Assembly: GCF_000150955.2 (NCBI RefSeq)
Contig: NC_011697.1
Span: 231,830 to 295,829 of the forward strand
Reading direction: 5' to 3'
Source of the DNA: Phaeodactylum tricornutum CCAP 1055/1
Lineage: Eukaryota; Bacillariophyta; Bacillariophyceae; Surirellales; Neidiaceae
DNA: 64,000 nt
The first letter of the stretch is position 1, and every line of letters starts with the position of its first letter. The notes below the pieces were generated by a model. It had not been told where the DNA came from, searched no databases, and saw nothing but the letters and a program-made list of their open reading frames with translations. The position numbers and the translations under genes are program-made. Below are positions 52,911 to 63,882 of the stretch, one piece after another.

Positions 52911-53709
52911 TGATGATCTGCTCAAAATCAGTCGTGCGAAAAGGCAGAATGCGTCCGTCTATCGACTGCGCACATTTTATCCTAGGGAAATTGGTTGCAG
53001 TAGAATTTCTATCATAGTACGTGTCAATAGCCTTTCTCGGTTTTGATGATGTCAGTAGCGGTTGGTGCCACACTAACCTTCGAAACATGAGAACAGAACA
53101 GCGAGAGACTGACCGTGAAGGAAACTACCGGTATACTCATCATTGCTCGGGAACAATTTGACTTTCAACCCTAATTCAAAATAATCCTTGAAAAATCGAA
53201 TAGAAAAGGCTGACTGTAAAGGGAGATATGATTGAAAACAAATGCTTACACTTACTGTTAGTTCACTCTATTCCTCAGGATACCCAGCATCGTTCCTTCC
53301 ATGGTACACTTTTCCATTCCCACCATAACAATATTGACAGCATCTCGCCTACCAGTGGGGGGCTGGCTTCAGAATCTGCCTTGTTCGGTACCCGAGTTTG
53401 CGAGCGTCAAGGCGCCGGTGAAGTATGCTCTCGTCACATTTTGCTCGTTTCATATCCTCTATGTTCCCAATTGATTGTTTTAGAAATAGCAAAGAAGAGC
53501 ATCTACTAATGCAATGGTTTGTCTCTGTTTATACATGTCCAGCTTCTTAACAGTAGTGTAGGGCTAGTCGACCAGACTCAGCGCAACTTTAGCTGCGAAT
53601 AATGGCAGCTCAGCAATACAGGGAAACACGGAGCTTGCTTCTCGAATACATCAAGAGCTTAGACTTGAAATACTCTAGCTGCTTGAGCGCTACCTGGAAA
53701 AGAATTTCT
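52911..53709. other. Intergenic stretch
   Basis: About 800 bases. TGACCGTGAA at 53110-53119 and TGACTGTAAA at 53211-53220 occur here. A small plus-strand frame with an ATG at 53228 has no family and is not called. Confidence 0.4.
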
Positions 53710-55205
53710 TCAAGACGGTACCGTGCTGAAGTATTGATCTGGTACGAGCAAGAGTGACATGAATTGGTCATTGCAGCGATCCTCGCAATACTGAGTCTCA
53801 ACATGGTCCACAGGGGCTTTGCTGTAGTTCACGCTGACAGCGGTTGAAGTGCTGCTGGTCACACGATTGTGATAGCACCCAAGCAAGCATGACAAGCCGG
53901 CCGAGATACGACCACCCAAGGTTCGCATACACCAGTGCATACCATCCCGGGAGATCGAGTTCAGGACGCATTTTTTTCTAGCATTGAAACTTTCTTGGAA
54001 CAAGATTGGGCAATCGATGGGGGGTATTTACGTTTAATACCAGTCAGTCGCTCAAGTAGGAAATTTGGGTCGCTCGTGTTGAAGCCTGCAATCCCGGCGT
54101 GCCTCTCAATCACTTCATCTGTAAACCGGCCAAAATCCAATATCTGTATACGTTGCACCCCCAAGGTACCACGATGCGTTCCCTCTTGCAGGAATCTTAA
54201 GTGTATTTGTTGGTTGTAAGCGGCAGCAAAGTCCTGTACTAGTTTGTTTGCGCGAGTCCGTCCCAGCATATCTTCCGCTGATTTGATATTGTTTGAGAAG
54301 GGAGTATTGACAAATGTCACCGTTTCAGTATGGAATAGTTCCGAAGCCAGAGAAACAGTTTCAACCAATGAGTCGTTGGTTATCTGGTCCAGATCAATCC
54401 ACCCATGCGGAATTCGGAAAATGAAACTGTCAAACGATCCCACTGTCTTAGCCGCGAGTTTTCCAGCGTTAGTCTTGTTCTGCGTCAAAGTGGGACTTAT
54501 TGGAGCAACCGACGAGGGCTCCCATCGGAATTGTTGCAACTCGGTAGCATCACTCCGTACCCATCCACCTCCCGGGGAGTTTGGCAAAGTTTTGTTTTCT
54601 CTATCACGCCGCAGCATACCGGTTATTCTCCAGGATGCCACTAGGCCACCTCCGTGGGTCGGTCCTGAGGCTGCCAAGCCCTCAAAGTCGCCCCACGATA
54701 TTCTAAGTACCTTTTTCGATGTCTTGGATATCCCCAAGGCTTCCTCGAGTACATTCGCCAACTGTATGGCAACGGAATCGCCCATAATGAGTATCCTTAA
54801 GTCGGTGGAAATAGTTGTGGCGAAGTCTAACAGCCCAGGAGATTGTTTCAGTTTGTCAGGCAGATCGTCACGTACACCGGGGTCTACATTGCAGGTGTAC
54901 GAAACCTCGAACTTTCCCTGATAGAGGCTCATGTTGCGGTGGAGCTCAATATAAATTCGTCTAGCAGCAGTATGTTCATTTATTTCCTGATGCTGACTAA
55001 AAAGACCCAATTCGAAAAGTCCACCGATTCCATCACGACCGAAGTTTGTTTCTTCATCGACATTTTCAAAGAGCAAGTCGCCAAACATCAGGTGAAATCT
55101 GGAAAGCCAAAAGATGTTGAACGCGCTCAGCGACAGAATACCAGCAATGGCCAATGCACGGACGCTTGTCCCGTGTTTTTTGCAGAATGGCGTCGATTGG
55201 ACCAT
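53710..55205 (-). CDS. SGNH/PC-esterase-like type II membrane protein
   Basis: Likely Golgi-type acyl-ester enzyme. The ATG at 55205 gives a short cytosolic start and a signal anchor (ALAIAGILSLSAFNIFWL). The GDS nucleophile motif is in LRILIMGDSVAIQLAN, with IPHGWIDLDQ further on. The last part, in another reading frame, carries SRDGMHWCMRTLGG and CLLGCYHN, matching the D-x-x-H end of SGNH/GDSL enzymes, so both frames belong to one gene. They are joined near 53994-54031 by either a very short intron (38 bases, or 47 with another donor) or a frameshift; the 38-base joint gives 485 residues. The family adds or removes acyl groups on sugars. No close match was checked. Confidence 0.6.
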
Positions 55206-56396
55206 CGATGCTGTCTTTCGTTGTTGGCATAGAATGAAATGAATATGATTCCAATCAGCAAGGCTCAACACTCAGTCTTCGAACTTCCAAAATCCTTACG
55301 ATAGCTGCTTTATTCCAAAACCGAGCCTCGGACGGTTCCCTTTTTTGTCATCGGTATGGATTTTTACAGTAGATCTTGGCTTATCGTTATTATATTAGTC
55401 CGTGTGGCTCGCAAAACCAGAATTTCAAACGTGAATCGTGGCTGACAGCGAAACAATAAAAGGAAGGTTTTGAATGATCGAACCTGACCGTGAAGAAAAT
55501 CAAAGTTAGGCTGTGCGACTTATAGTTAATTGTACGCGCGAAACGACTCTCATTTCATGGCGGCTTGCTTTCCAGGCCGTTTCCTGGAGCTATATTGACT
55601 GAGACAAACAGCACTGACTAAATTGGATGTTGACCATCAGTCCATAAAAGTTCATACCGATGGTCTCGCTGTACCATGGTAAGGCTCCAAATTGCTCGTT
55701 TATTTTTAAAAATACTAAGCAATCTACTCCGGGTTGAAAGGCAGAGGCTGGGTTGGTCCATAGCGGCCATGGTCCTGTTACTACACTGTGGCGGCCAACT
55801 CTTTTTTTTGTCCTTCTCGGTTTTCGAGCTTATCCATAGTTCGATTTAAGACTATGAATGCCTCACACAACAGCGCGAGTAATGTCCCTTGTTACTACGA
55901 TTGTATGGCTTCCTTCGCAATACGGAATCGATGAAATCATGGCGTCTGTTGATCAAGACCATCAGAGTTAACAATGCCTCTGCTCATTGGACGTCTTTTG
56001 AGATACATCTTAGGGAGTCTTCTCAATAAAAAAATCTTTCTCTAATCCAGCGATTAGATGTTTGTGGCGGACTGGACTGACAACCGATGATGGACAGCAA
56101 ACCCGTCCATGCGATATATTAACAGTCAATTAGTTGCAACTGACGTGAAAAAGATCAATAGGCTCGCTGCTGGTGAATCTGCAAATTCCCACTTGTCGAT
56201 TGTGCCGTTTCTTGAAGATTCCGATACAAACAAAGTACTGTCCGTATTGCACTCACAGTCCGGTCGCTATATAGGACGACAAAGAGTTGCAATAGGTGCC
56301 GTGCCAGCAGACATGTATCCCGTGGCCCATTGCACGCATATTGTGGGCACACAAGTACGTACAAGTACGTGTGTGTATGTGTGTGTGTACATCCCT
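55206..56396. other. Intergenic stretch, 1.2 kb
   Basis: Contains TGACCGTGAA at 55485-55494 and TTTACAGTA near 55370, and a GT-rich run at about 56368-56390. No gene was recognised. Confidence 0.4.
56368..56390. repeat. GT-rich simple repeat
   Basis: Short run of GT dinucleotides with one TATGT break, just after the stop side of the J-protein gene. Confidence 0.6.
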
Positions 56397-57137
56397 CTAG
56401 AGCAGTACACAGTCTTCGTTGGGTTGGGAGGCAAAGGCTGCGTTGGTCCGTTGTCGCCGTGATCCTTGTTGCGACGCGGCCTTTTCTCGTCGTTCGTCTC
56501 GCTTGCCGTACATGTCCTTCACAATCCGAGTAGTCTTTTTCAAATGTTCCTTGCCTTCGTGTGTGAGGGATTCTTCGTATTCCACGACTACCTTGGGCGG
56601 TCCCTGTGGCGCATACTTGGCGTAGGGATTAACGTGTTCGTGATCGTCCCCAAAGGTGAATCCCTTGCCGAGTGGGGATTGGTACCGCAAGGATTCTTCG
56701 AGTTCGGCACGTCGGAATGCCTGATCCACGGCTTCCCGCTGCATGCCGTCGCCGTAATGCATATCGTAATGTCGTTCGTGGTCCCATGTTTGGAAATTGG
56801 GCGGTGTGTAGGGGCGGTAGACTTTGCGATAGTCGGTGCGGGGCGGTGCCGACCGGAAGCCGTTGGTCGAGGAACCGCCGGTCGTATGGGGACCGTACCG
56901 ACGTTCGTGCGCGTGTTCCCGATCGTAAGCGTGGCGTTGCGTGGTGTCGGACAAGACGGCGTAGGCTTCCGTGACTTTCTTGAATTCGACGGTTTTCAAC
57001 AGGCGTTCCGCTTCCGGCACGTGCTTGAGTCGATCGGGATGGAGTTGAAGGACCAATCGACGGTAATTCGTTTTAATGTCCGCCATGGTAGCGTGTGGCG
57101 CCACCTGGAGAACCCGGTAAAAGTCGGCTTTGGCCAT
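56397..57137 (-). CDS. J-domain protein (type III)
   Basis: DnaJ co-chaperone of 246 residues with an ATG at 57137. The J domain is at the very N-terminus (residues 3-70): DFYRVLQVAPHATMADIK, HPD in LQLHPDRLKH, and EFKKVTEAYAVLSD. No signal peptide or transmembrane helix precedes it. The rest is Arg, His and Tyr-rich with RYGPHTT, FRSAPPRTDYRKVYRPY and a Lys/Arg-rich tail (KKTTRIVKD, KRDERREKAASQQGSRR), which is not recognised. It would bring an Hsp70 to a specific client. The basic tail could bind nucleic acid; this is inference. Confidence 0.85.
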   Translation of the reverse strand: MAKADFYRVLQVAPHATMADIKTNYRRLVLQLHPDRLKHVPEAERLLKTVEFKKVTEAYAVLSDTTQRHAYDREHAHERRYGPHTTGGSSTNGFRSAPPRTDYRKVYRPYTPPNFQTWDHERHYDMHYGDGMQREAVDQAFRRAELEESLRYQSPLGKGFTFGDDHEHVNPYAKYAPQGPPKVVVEYEESLTHEGKEHLKKTTRIVKDMYGKRDERREKAASQQGSRRQRTNAAFASQPNEDCVLL

Positions 57138-57728
57138 ACTGCCGGCGGGGGGATGGGGTCGAGACAAAGTCAAACACTGTCACTGCGTACGTGTGTCAAT
57201 GTCTGTTGTTGACTACCTATACGTGTGTGTGCGTCTACATGAACCCCAAGGTAAAGGGATTGTTCGATATTTTTAGAAACTGCTGCTGTCCGAATCACAA
57301 TCGAACCACGAAAGAAGAGGGAAAAAGGAGCCGTATCGAAAGTCCCGCCATGGTCGATCGGTCGATCTCGCGAGAAAGTGGGAATGGCGGTTCCAACGTC
57401 GGCGCGATCGTCTACCGCATGTGCCCGTGTCCGTCTATCTGTTTGTCTGTCTGCGTCAATACCGACACGTACCGTACGAAGGTGAGGGGCACGTCCGACG
57501 CCAACACGACCTGTCCATCCACCCGGACGTGATTCGCTCCTTCGGCGACAATCGAGTGACTCACCGATGGTAGACTTTCCGGGTTTCTGGTCGTACCCGG
57601 AAATGGTTGAAGTACCGGTAAGTCGTTCGTGTTTCGCGATCCACCACGCTATACAGGTTGATGATTGTGATTGGTATCACTCGCCGTACTGTAAAGGTAG
57701 GGTAGATTGAGGCGGAAGGTTTCTTTCG

Positions 57729-57760
57729 TTCCTTCCTTCCTTTGTTTGTTTGTTTGTTTG
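57729..57760. repeat. Microsatellite (TTCC)3(TTTG)5
   Basis: Compound simple repeat in the divergent promoter region between a J protein and the PPR gene. Confidence 0.8.
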
Positions 57761-57932
57761 CGATATCAATTCCCTCACGAGTGACGGTAGTACCATTGAC
57801 GAAGAGTGATCTTGAGCCTACCTGGCAATACATTCATTGACATTGGAACGGGCAGCACGGCGTCTTCTGGCCACTGACACCGATCGATACCGACACGGAC
57901 ACTGATTCTACGTTCGTGGGAAGGGAGAAAGA

Positions 57933-57940
57933 ATTATATA
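57933..57940 (+). promoter_or_regulatory. TATA-like element before the PPR gene
   Basis: ATTATATA about 16-23 bases before the ATG at 57956. The distance would leave almost no leader, so it may be a chance match or the true start may be further in. Confidence 0.35.
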
Positions 57941-57955
57941 CCGACAGTGGGCGCC

Positions 57956-60538
57956 ATGTCAATCCGTGTGGTTGGGCGTCAAAGGCGACAACGAACGACA
58001 CGTCCCACACCTTTAGTGGCACGAAACGTCGTGCTCTGGACACTGCTTTGGGCGAACACGTCGTCCCTGGGATCGTCTTTTGTTCCGTCGCGGATGGATT
58101 CGACCCTCACGGTGCGACCAACATATGTTCCCCGTCACGGCGTCCCTCTTCCTCCTCTTTTTTCGCACTGTAGCAGCAGTCGACGGACTGCTCGTCCAAC
58201 GGCTGCTACTACCGTTACTTCTACTACTACTGCGACTTTGACGCACCGACACCGTCAGAGCCGTGTCGTGGATAGACCCACATCGGTATGCTTACACGCG
58301 ACCCATCCAGTATCCGATAGTCTCGTCACATCCACCACCACCACTACCGCTCCCACCAACGGAAACCGCTCGCGTCCGTCACCAAACGCACCGGACACGA
58401 TCGCTCGAACGATTGCGCGATTGGGACGACAAGGCAAGACGGACGCCGCGCTCGATCTCTGGGCATCGGTGGATCGTGCGCACGCCACCATTCGTCAACT
58501 CAACGCGGCCGTGGATGCCTGTGCCCGGGCCCGACCCGCACGGGTGACGCACGCGCTCGGACTCGTAGAAACGGCACGCACGTTAGCGGGACCGGTGCCG
58601 AACGTTTACACCTTTGGTGCCTTGATGAGTGTCTTGGCAAGGGCCGGAAAAGCCGAGCAAGCCGTCGCTTGGTTGGATACCATGCAAGATAAGTACGGCG
58701 TGACACCCAATCAAGTGGTTTATCACGCCGCCATTAGTGCCTGTAGCAAAGCCGATCCACCCCGGGTTGATATGGCCATGGATTTGTTGGAACGGGCCAC
58801 CCGAACGGAAGGATTGACCCTCACCGTGGTGGGCTACAACGCCGCAGTTTCGGCCGCCGCTCGCGCCGGAGACGCCGATGTCGCTATCCGTTTGCTCCAG
58901 CGCATGGAGACGGAACCGGCTTTGCCCAAGCCGGACGCGGTCACCTACGGGACCGTCCTCAGTGCCTGCGCCAAGACTTTTCGCTGGAACGAACTACTCC
59001 ACTACGCCGCGCGGATGCAGGAACGGGGCTTTGGTCTCGATACATTGGCCGCCACGTCTATGCTACACGCGTGTCAGGAGCTCGGATTGGCCGCCCAAGC
59101 CTTGCACGTCCTGGAACTGTGTAAACTAGACGTTACCTACCAACGGCGAACGGCGGGATGGTTGGTTGCCGGACGCAAGCAACCCTTGCACGGACCCGAC
59201 GCGGTGGTTTACCGCTTGGTCATTACAGCATGTGCACGAGGTGGGGCTTGGCAAGACGCACTACGGGTTTTGCGAGAGTACATCGAAGTGCAACCGGAGA
59301 GAGCCACGTCCGAGGACGACGTGGCCGTGTACACGGCCGCCATGGGGGCTTTGGCGCACGCCGGGGAATGGAAGCAAGCGTTCTTTCTGTTGGAACAAAT
59401 GAGGAAGCGAGCTATTGTCCCCAACGAGTCCACCTTTGTGGCTTTGTTGGCGGCCTGCGCCACGGCGTGTGGACACGCCACGGCGCATCGGGGGCACCCT
59501 ACCGGAACCCCGCTATCCTCCGGCCCCGCCGACGGTATGCCACTGGCACAACGCAAAGCCTTGCAACTCTTGTCCGTTCTCAAGAATGATCCTACGGTCG
59601 TGAAGCCCAATATACAAGTATACAATGCCGCCATTCGCGTATGTGCCGAAGCAATGGACGTGGACCGAGCCTTTCGCATTGTGGAAATGCTACGCGACGA
59701 AATGGATTCGCCGCCTACAGAGCCGGTGGAGGAGGAGGGAAATGAGGGGGAAGCTCTGCGACCCAACGTGGTGACGTACGGAACTCTCATGACGGCGTGT
59801 GAACGCGTGGGCAACGTGCAAGCCGCCTCTCGCGTTTTCCAGCTACTCAAGGAGGATCACGTGCCCGCCAACGAAATAATTTACGGTGCCGCGATTTCTT
59901 GCGTCCGCAAAGCCGGGGAATCCGAGCGCGCTTTTTTGTTGTTGCGGAAAATGATCCGAGACGGACTGCAGCCAAACGTGGCGACTTTCAATACCGTCTT
60001 GACGGCCCAGACAGAAGCGAAACCGAATCAGTGCGCTCCAGCCATGGACAGGGCCCTGCAAGTATACCGAATGATGCGGCAGTCGGCGTCGAGTAGCGGC
60101 TACGACACGGCACCGACCCGTCAAACGTACAATATTTTGATTCGGGCCCTGGCGCAAGCCCAACAACCCCACCAAGCCGATTCGTTGCTGCGACAAATGC
60201 GAGTGGAAGGATTGGTCCCGGACGTGGATTTGTTCACCACCACGGTCACGGCGTACGAAAAGGCCGGTCAGCCCTTGCGTGCACTGAGACTCATGGAGTC
60301 TATGAGGGAAGAAGGGTACGATTTCTACGATGTACCCGTTTTGAACACGGCTTTTAAAAAGGCGATCAAGCTAGTGAATACGGTAGGGAGAGGCCTACAG
60401 CAGCAGTATGCTCCCAACGACGCAACAAAAGGACGGCAATGGTCTGATGCCGACGAGTTGTTTTTGGACGGTCCCTTGTCGCTTGCCAACAGCACCACGC
60501 AACCGGATGCCTTTTTCGGTAACGTGACAATTGCATAG
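57956..60538 (+). CDS. PPR protein, probably organellar
   Basis: Pentatricopeptide repeat RNA-binding protein of 860 residues with an ATG at 57956. The leader is Arg-rich, with a hydrophobic piece (ARNVVLWTLLW) then SSLGSSFVPSR, loosely like the diatom plastid site; a mitochondrial leader is also possible. After a Thr/Ser-rich stretch, about a dozen 35-residue repeats run from residue 150 to near 800, seen in NVYTFGALMSVLARAGK, NQVVYHAAISACSK, DAVTYGTVLSACAK, NVVTYGTLMTACERVG and RQTYNILIRALAQA. P-class PPR proteins bind single-stranded organelle RNA and act in its processing, stability or translation. No E, DYW or SMR domain is seen. Target RNA unknown. Confidence 0.88.
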   Translation: MSIRVVGRQRRQRTTRPTPLVARNVVLWTLLWANTSSLGSSFVPSRMDSTLTVRPTYVPRHGVPLPPLFSHCSSSRRTARPTAATTVTSTTTATLTHRHRQSRVVDRPTSVCLHATHPVSDSLVTSTTTTTAPTNGNRSRPSPNAPDTIARTIARLGRQGKTDAALDLWASVDRAHATIRQLNAAVDACARARPARVTHALGLVETARTLAGPVPNVYTFGALMSVLARAGKAEQAVAWLDTMQDKYGVTPNQVVYHAAISACSKADPPRVDMAMDLLERATRTEGLTLTVVGYNAAVSAAARAGDADVAIRLLQRMETEPALPKPDAVTYGTVLSACAKTFRWNELLHYAARMQERGFGLDTLAATSMLHACQELGLAAQALHVLELCKLDVTYQRRTAGWLVAGRKQPLHGPDAVVYRLVITACARGGAWQDALRVLREYIEVQPERATSEDDVAVYTAAMGALAHAGEWKQAFFLLEQMRKRAIVPNESTFVALLAACATACGHATAHRGHPTGTPLSSGPADGMPLAQRKALQLLSVLKNDPTVVKPNIQVYNAAIRVCAEAMDVDRAFRIVEMLRDEMDSPPTEPVEEEGNEGEALRPNVVTYGTLMTACERVGNVQAASRVFQLLKEDHVPANEIIYGAAISCVRKAGESERAFLLLRKMIRDGLQPNVATFNTVLTAQTEAKPNQCAPAMDRALQVYRMMRQSASSSGYDTAPTRQTYNILIRALAQAQQPHQADSLLRQMRVEGLVPDVDLFTTTVTAYEKAGQPLRALRLMESMREEGYDFYDVPVLNTAFKKAIKLVNTVGRGLQQQYAPNDATKGRQWSDADELFLDGPLSLANSTTQPDAFFGNVTIA

Positions 60539-60704
60539 CAGTAGTGAAACAGAGTTGCCTGGGTCGTCGCTTTGATGAATCATTCACGGGCTAGTGCAAG
60601 GTTATGGAGCCACTTGACAGATAGCCAATGTAAAACGATACAAAAATAGAGTTTATGGCGTACCCATCTTGTCCCCGTCATGATGGCACTGTTTTATTGT
60701 TCAT

Positions 60705-62748
60705 TTACCAGAACGACGGCTTCCCCTTGTCGATTGGTGGACTATCCTTGCACGGAATGATACTTGGCTTGTCGCGGTAGTGACACGATACCAAAGCCTC
60801 GGCGGAGCAGCACGGCTCGACCAGATCGAGGGTTGAACTGTCCACAGCGTTCGCGTCGGTATCTGTGGGTAAACCCAAAATCTGGGACCGTTTCTTTTCC
60901 ACGCAGTGTTCTTGTACATACCATTCCCCCATTTGACGCAAGTATAGGAGTTTGTCCTTCTTATTCAATGTCCAACTCATGTGGAAAAGCACGGGATGTA
61001 CGTCGCCGCTGTAAAACGCGCGCATGTACTTGCCCGAGCGTTGATTCCAGTGGTATCCGCCGGGGAACTCGTCCGTTTCGCGGGCTAGTACCTTGACTCG
61101 GAGTCCAAACAAGGAAACGTGTTCGTTGAGGGTCGCCACGAGGGCTTGTTGGTGCGAATCAGTTTTGACAATCAGGTCGCCCACCATGAGTAGGCTGGTG
61201 AGAAAGTGTCGGGTGCGACGGTTGTGGCGGACAAAGTACAGTCCAGAATTGGCGGAATACGGAGCGTAGCGAGTAGAATGGGCGCCGTCGTCTTGAAAAA
61301 ACATATCCATGCCAGGGTCGGCGTGGGCAAAGTATTCGAGAGGGTTGGAAAACCAAACAATGTCGACGTCTTGGAAGAGCAAGTCGTAACCGAGCATGGA
61401 GACGAGCTGGACGCAGATGACTTTAGCCATCATCATGGCGGTGAAGCGGCGGTCACCGTACCGCCGGGCGGCTTCGGAGGGAATTTCTCCAAAGTTCTAC
61501 ATCAATATTTTAAAAACGAGTGTGAGACTTATTTGATCAGTATCAACCACCGCCCTACCCTCCGTCAACCGGTCCTCCCGTGAGCAAAACACGTACCCGT
61601 TGGTCATAGTAAGCGGTCAGTCCCAAAGACGTGGCCAGATCGGTCGACTCTTGATCGGTAGTAAAGACAATGACGTTGGACAAATCCAATGATCGGGATT
61701 TGGCGGCGCATACAAAGTTCATGAGTAACTCGGTTTGACCAAAGTTCACCACCATGACGATAACGGTGTTCTCAATCGCAATATTTTCCAGTAGCGGTTT
61801 CAGTTCCTCCAAGACCGCATCGACACTATCCAGATACTGTTTCAGCACTTCCCAGGCCTGTCGGGCGTCATCGAGCGCCGGTGGTATAAAGTTTTGTCTG
61901 CCGTTATCAGCGTGTCCGCGACTGACGAGTCTCAGCGGGACGGCAGTGTCCAATTTTCCCGATTGCGGATGGGCCCGCATCCATTTTTGCAAGTGGTAGG
62001 ATTCGTACTGCGGCACGACGGCGATACACTGTTTCCGACCGGCGCTGTGTTCCGTAAGTACGACGTTGACGAAATCGCAGTGCTCGAGTGCGGCGGTGGT
62101 GTTGGCCATAAAGGTCAGGGTGGGATCGTCCCGGACGGGCTGTGGCAAGGTGGACTCGCGACTGTAGAGTAGCAGGACATCTTCGTAGCCCTTGCCGGGT
62201 GGGTCCACGGGCACTCCGAGATCGAGGTTATCGACCAAGCCGAGTTTGGGCGTCCGGACCAAGGCGGTGACGAAGCGGCCGGTCCGGTCCGAGGGGAAGA
62301 GCCAATCGCGATGGTACCCCGACGTAGACGTATCGCTGCCGTCGGGTTTGACCATTTGCCGAGTGCGTTGTTGTATTTTGGTCTCTAGATCGGCCTCCCA
62401 CTGAGCTTGTAGTGTCTGTATCCGTGCCTGTAGCTGACGCTCGATGCTGCTGGCAGTGCAGCTTGTGGATTCGCGATCGGCACTGCGCCAGGCTTCCAGG
62501 AGGTTCACAGTCGCCGACGACTGATGTTGACAATCAATACCGGCGAATAAGCAAGTAAGTGTGCCTAGAAAGAAACTAGGAATAGCCGTCGCCAATACGA
62601 GGAGGATGGTGGATGAGGAAAGCAGAGACGATCCGTTGCGATGGTGACTGGCGTTGCCGTGTAGGTTGTGCTTGGCCGACGATGACCTCCGTGGGGGGCC
62701 GGTCCCTACCACCGGTACCCCCGTGTGATTGTGATTGGACGGTAGCAT
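60705..62748 (-). CDS. Type II nucleotide-diphospho-sugar transferase
   Basis: Golgi-type glycosyltransferase of 647 residues in two exons, 62748-61597 and 61496-60705; the 100-base intron (GTACGT...GTAG) keeps the frame. An ATG at 62748 starts a cytosolic tail, then a signal-anchor (ILLVLATAIPSFFLGTLTC). A stem with coiled-coil (QARIQTLQAQWEADLETKI) leads to the catalytic part: VVNFGQTELLMNFV, VFTTDQES, then GYDLLFQDVDIVWF with the DxD metal/nucleotide motif near residues 427-429. SANSGLYFVRHN and CHMSWT-like GDVHPVLFHMSWTLN follow. This order fits PF03407-type (GT77-like) enzymes that add sugars to glycoproteins. Sugar and acceptor are unknown. Confidence 0.85.
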
Positions 62749-62767
62749 TTCTCCACTACAGCTTCAC

Positions 62768-62783
62768 AGAGAGAGAGAGAGAG
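62768..62783. repeat. (AG)8 microsatellite
   Basis: Sixteen bases of AG repeat just upstream of the glycosyltransferase start. Confidence 0.8.
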
Positions 62784-63846
62784 TCGCTCCCAAAGAGGTG
62801 TGCGTGCGAGGAGGAGTACGGAGGCGATCGAAGACTCCCAGGTCAAGCACTCCCCGACACACCACTACCAATAATGCTTTGGCTCTCCTCCCGAGCAACA
62901 CGAGCCACCGTTTCGCGTGGTTGTTACGAGGCAACACGAGTGTTTTGGATGGCAAGCTCGTCGGTGACAGTGCAGGGAAGGAATACACCGAGAGTGTACG
63001 CAACGAAAGCATCAGCAATAGGGGTCTTAACTGTAAGAAACGCAATAACTGTAAATTGGGTCGATTCGTGTGTGTCCATGCGGGGTGAGAAAACACTCAC
63101 TCTGTCGACGGTCTACTAGTAGAAAACGGAACACTCCCGACTCGCATAGGTAGTAATCCCAAGCACAGGCCCAGGCAGTTGGGCAGAGTATATAGGTAGA
63201 AAGGTTGGTGGGTTGGGAGAGTGTCGGAAATGACCCGATCACAGTCAAGTCCCGGCGGTGGAAGTGGCCCGTGACTCGGCTCAAGTATCAACGGTATACT
63301 CCTCTTCCAATGGTTTTATTCGACTGGTACCGGTGTGACAGGAAAATAATATCTCTAGTACCGCCAACGGTAGATTGTGGTATCTGGTATATAAGTAGGT
63401 AGGTAGACCGGTGAACAAAACAACGTGTGTGTGCGTATTGTCGGGGCGTAGGATCGGGTCCGACTCGAGGGGGAAAGTAGGACTGGCTGGACTGCCTGTG
63501 CCAAGACTTTACATTTCGAGAACTCTCGCTCTACAGAGATAGGTAGGATCGTCCCCGGCCCCTCACGGTCAATGCCTTTTACGCTTAAAAGGGTAAGGCC
63601 CAAGGCAAGACGCAACTCCTACCTCGCTAGTTGTTAAAACGTCGAATGCGTGGTGGTGGTGTACCGACAATCCCTTGCTAAAGGTTTCGTTCGTTGCTCG
63701 AAGCTACCGGATCGCCATCCTCTTGGTTGCGTCGACTCCGAGCCACCAATTCTCAGCACACAGTCTCTCCGACTCTTATCCAACACACACCTCTGGTGTG
63801 GGTGTTGGTGTGTGTTTCTGTGGCTGTACCTACGAACGTATTGAAT

Positions 63847-63854
63847 TATATATA
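63847..63854 (+). promoter_or_regulatory. TATA box candidate
   Basis: TATATATA lies 29 bases before the ATG at 63883. Like the PPR gene, it sits in GAATTATATA context; this suggests either a very short leader or a downstream true start. Confidence 0.35.
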
Positions 63855-63882
63855 GTCCGTGCGCTCGCTACCGACAATCACA

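Larger units (their letters stand above)
57138..57955. other. Divergent promoter region
   Basis: About 820 bases between the J protein (leftward) and the PPR gene (rightward). It contains a simple repeat at 57729-57760 and an ATTATATA element at 57933-57940, close to the PPR start. Confidence 0.45.
62749..63882. other. Divergent promoter region, 1.1 kb
   Basis: Between the glycosyltransferase (leftward) and the gene at the window end (rightward). It holds an (AG)8 repeat at 62768-62783, two AACTGTAA motifs near 63029 and 63047, and TATATATA at 63847-63854. Open frames are short and not recognised. Confidence 0.45.

Noticed and set aside
53228-53509. 93-codon frame just after a TGACTGTAAA motif
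   Set aside because: Begins with an ATG but has no domain or natural composition; not enough to call a gene.
59209-59850. 213-codon minus-strand frame under the PPR gene
   Set aside because: Antisense to clear PPR repeats; no independent evidence.
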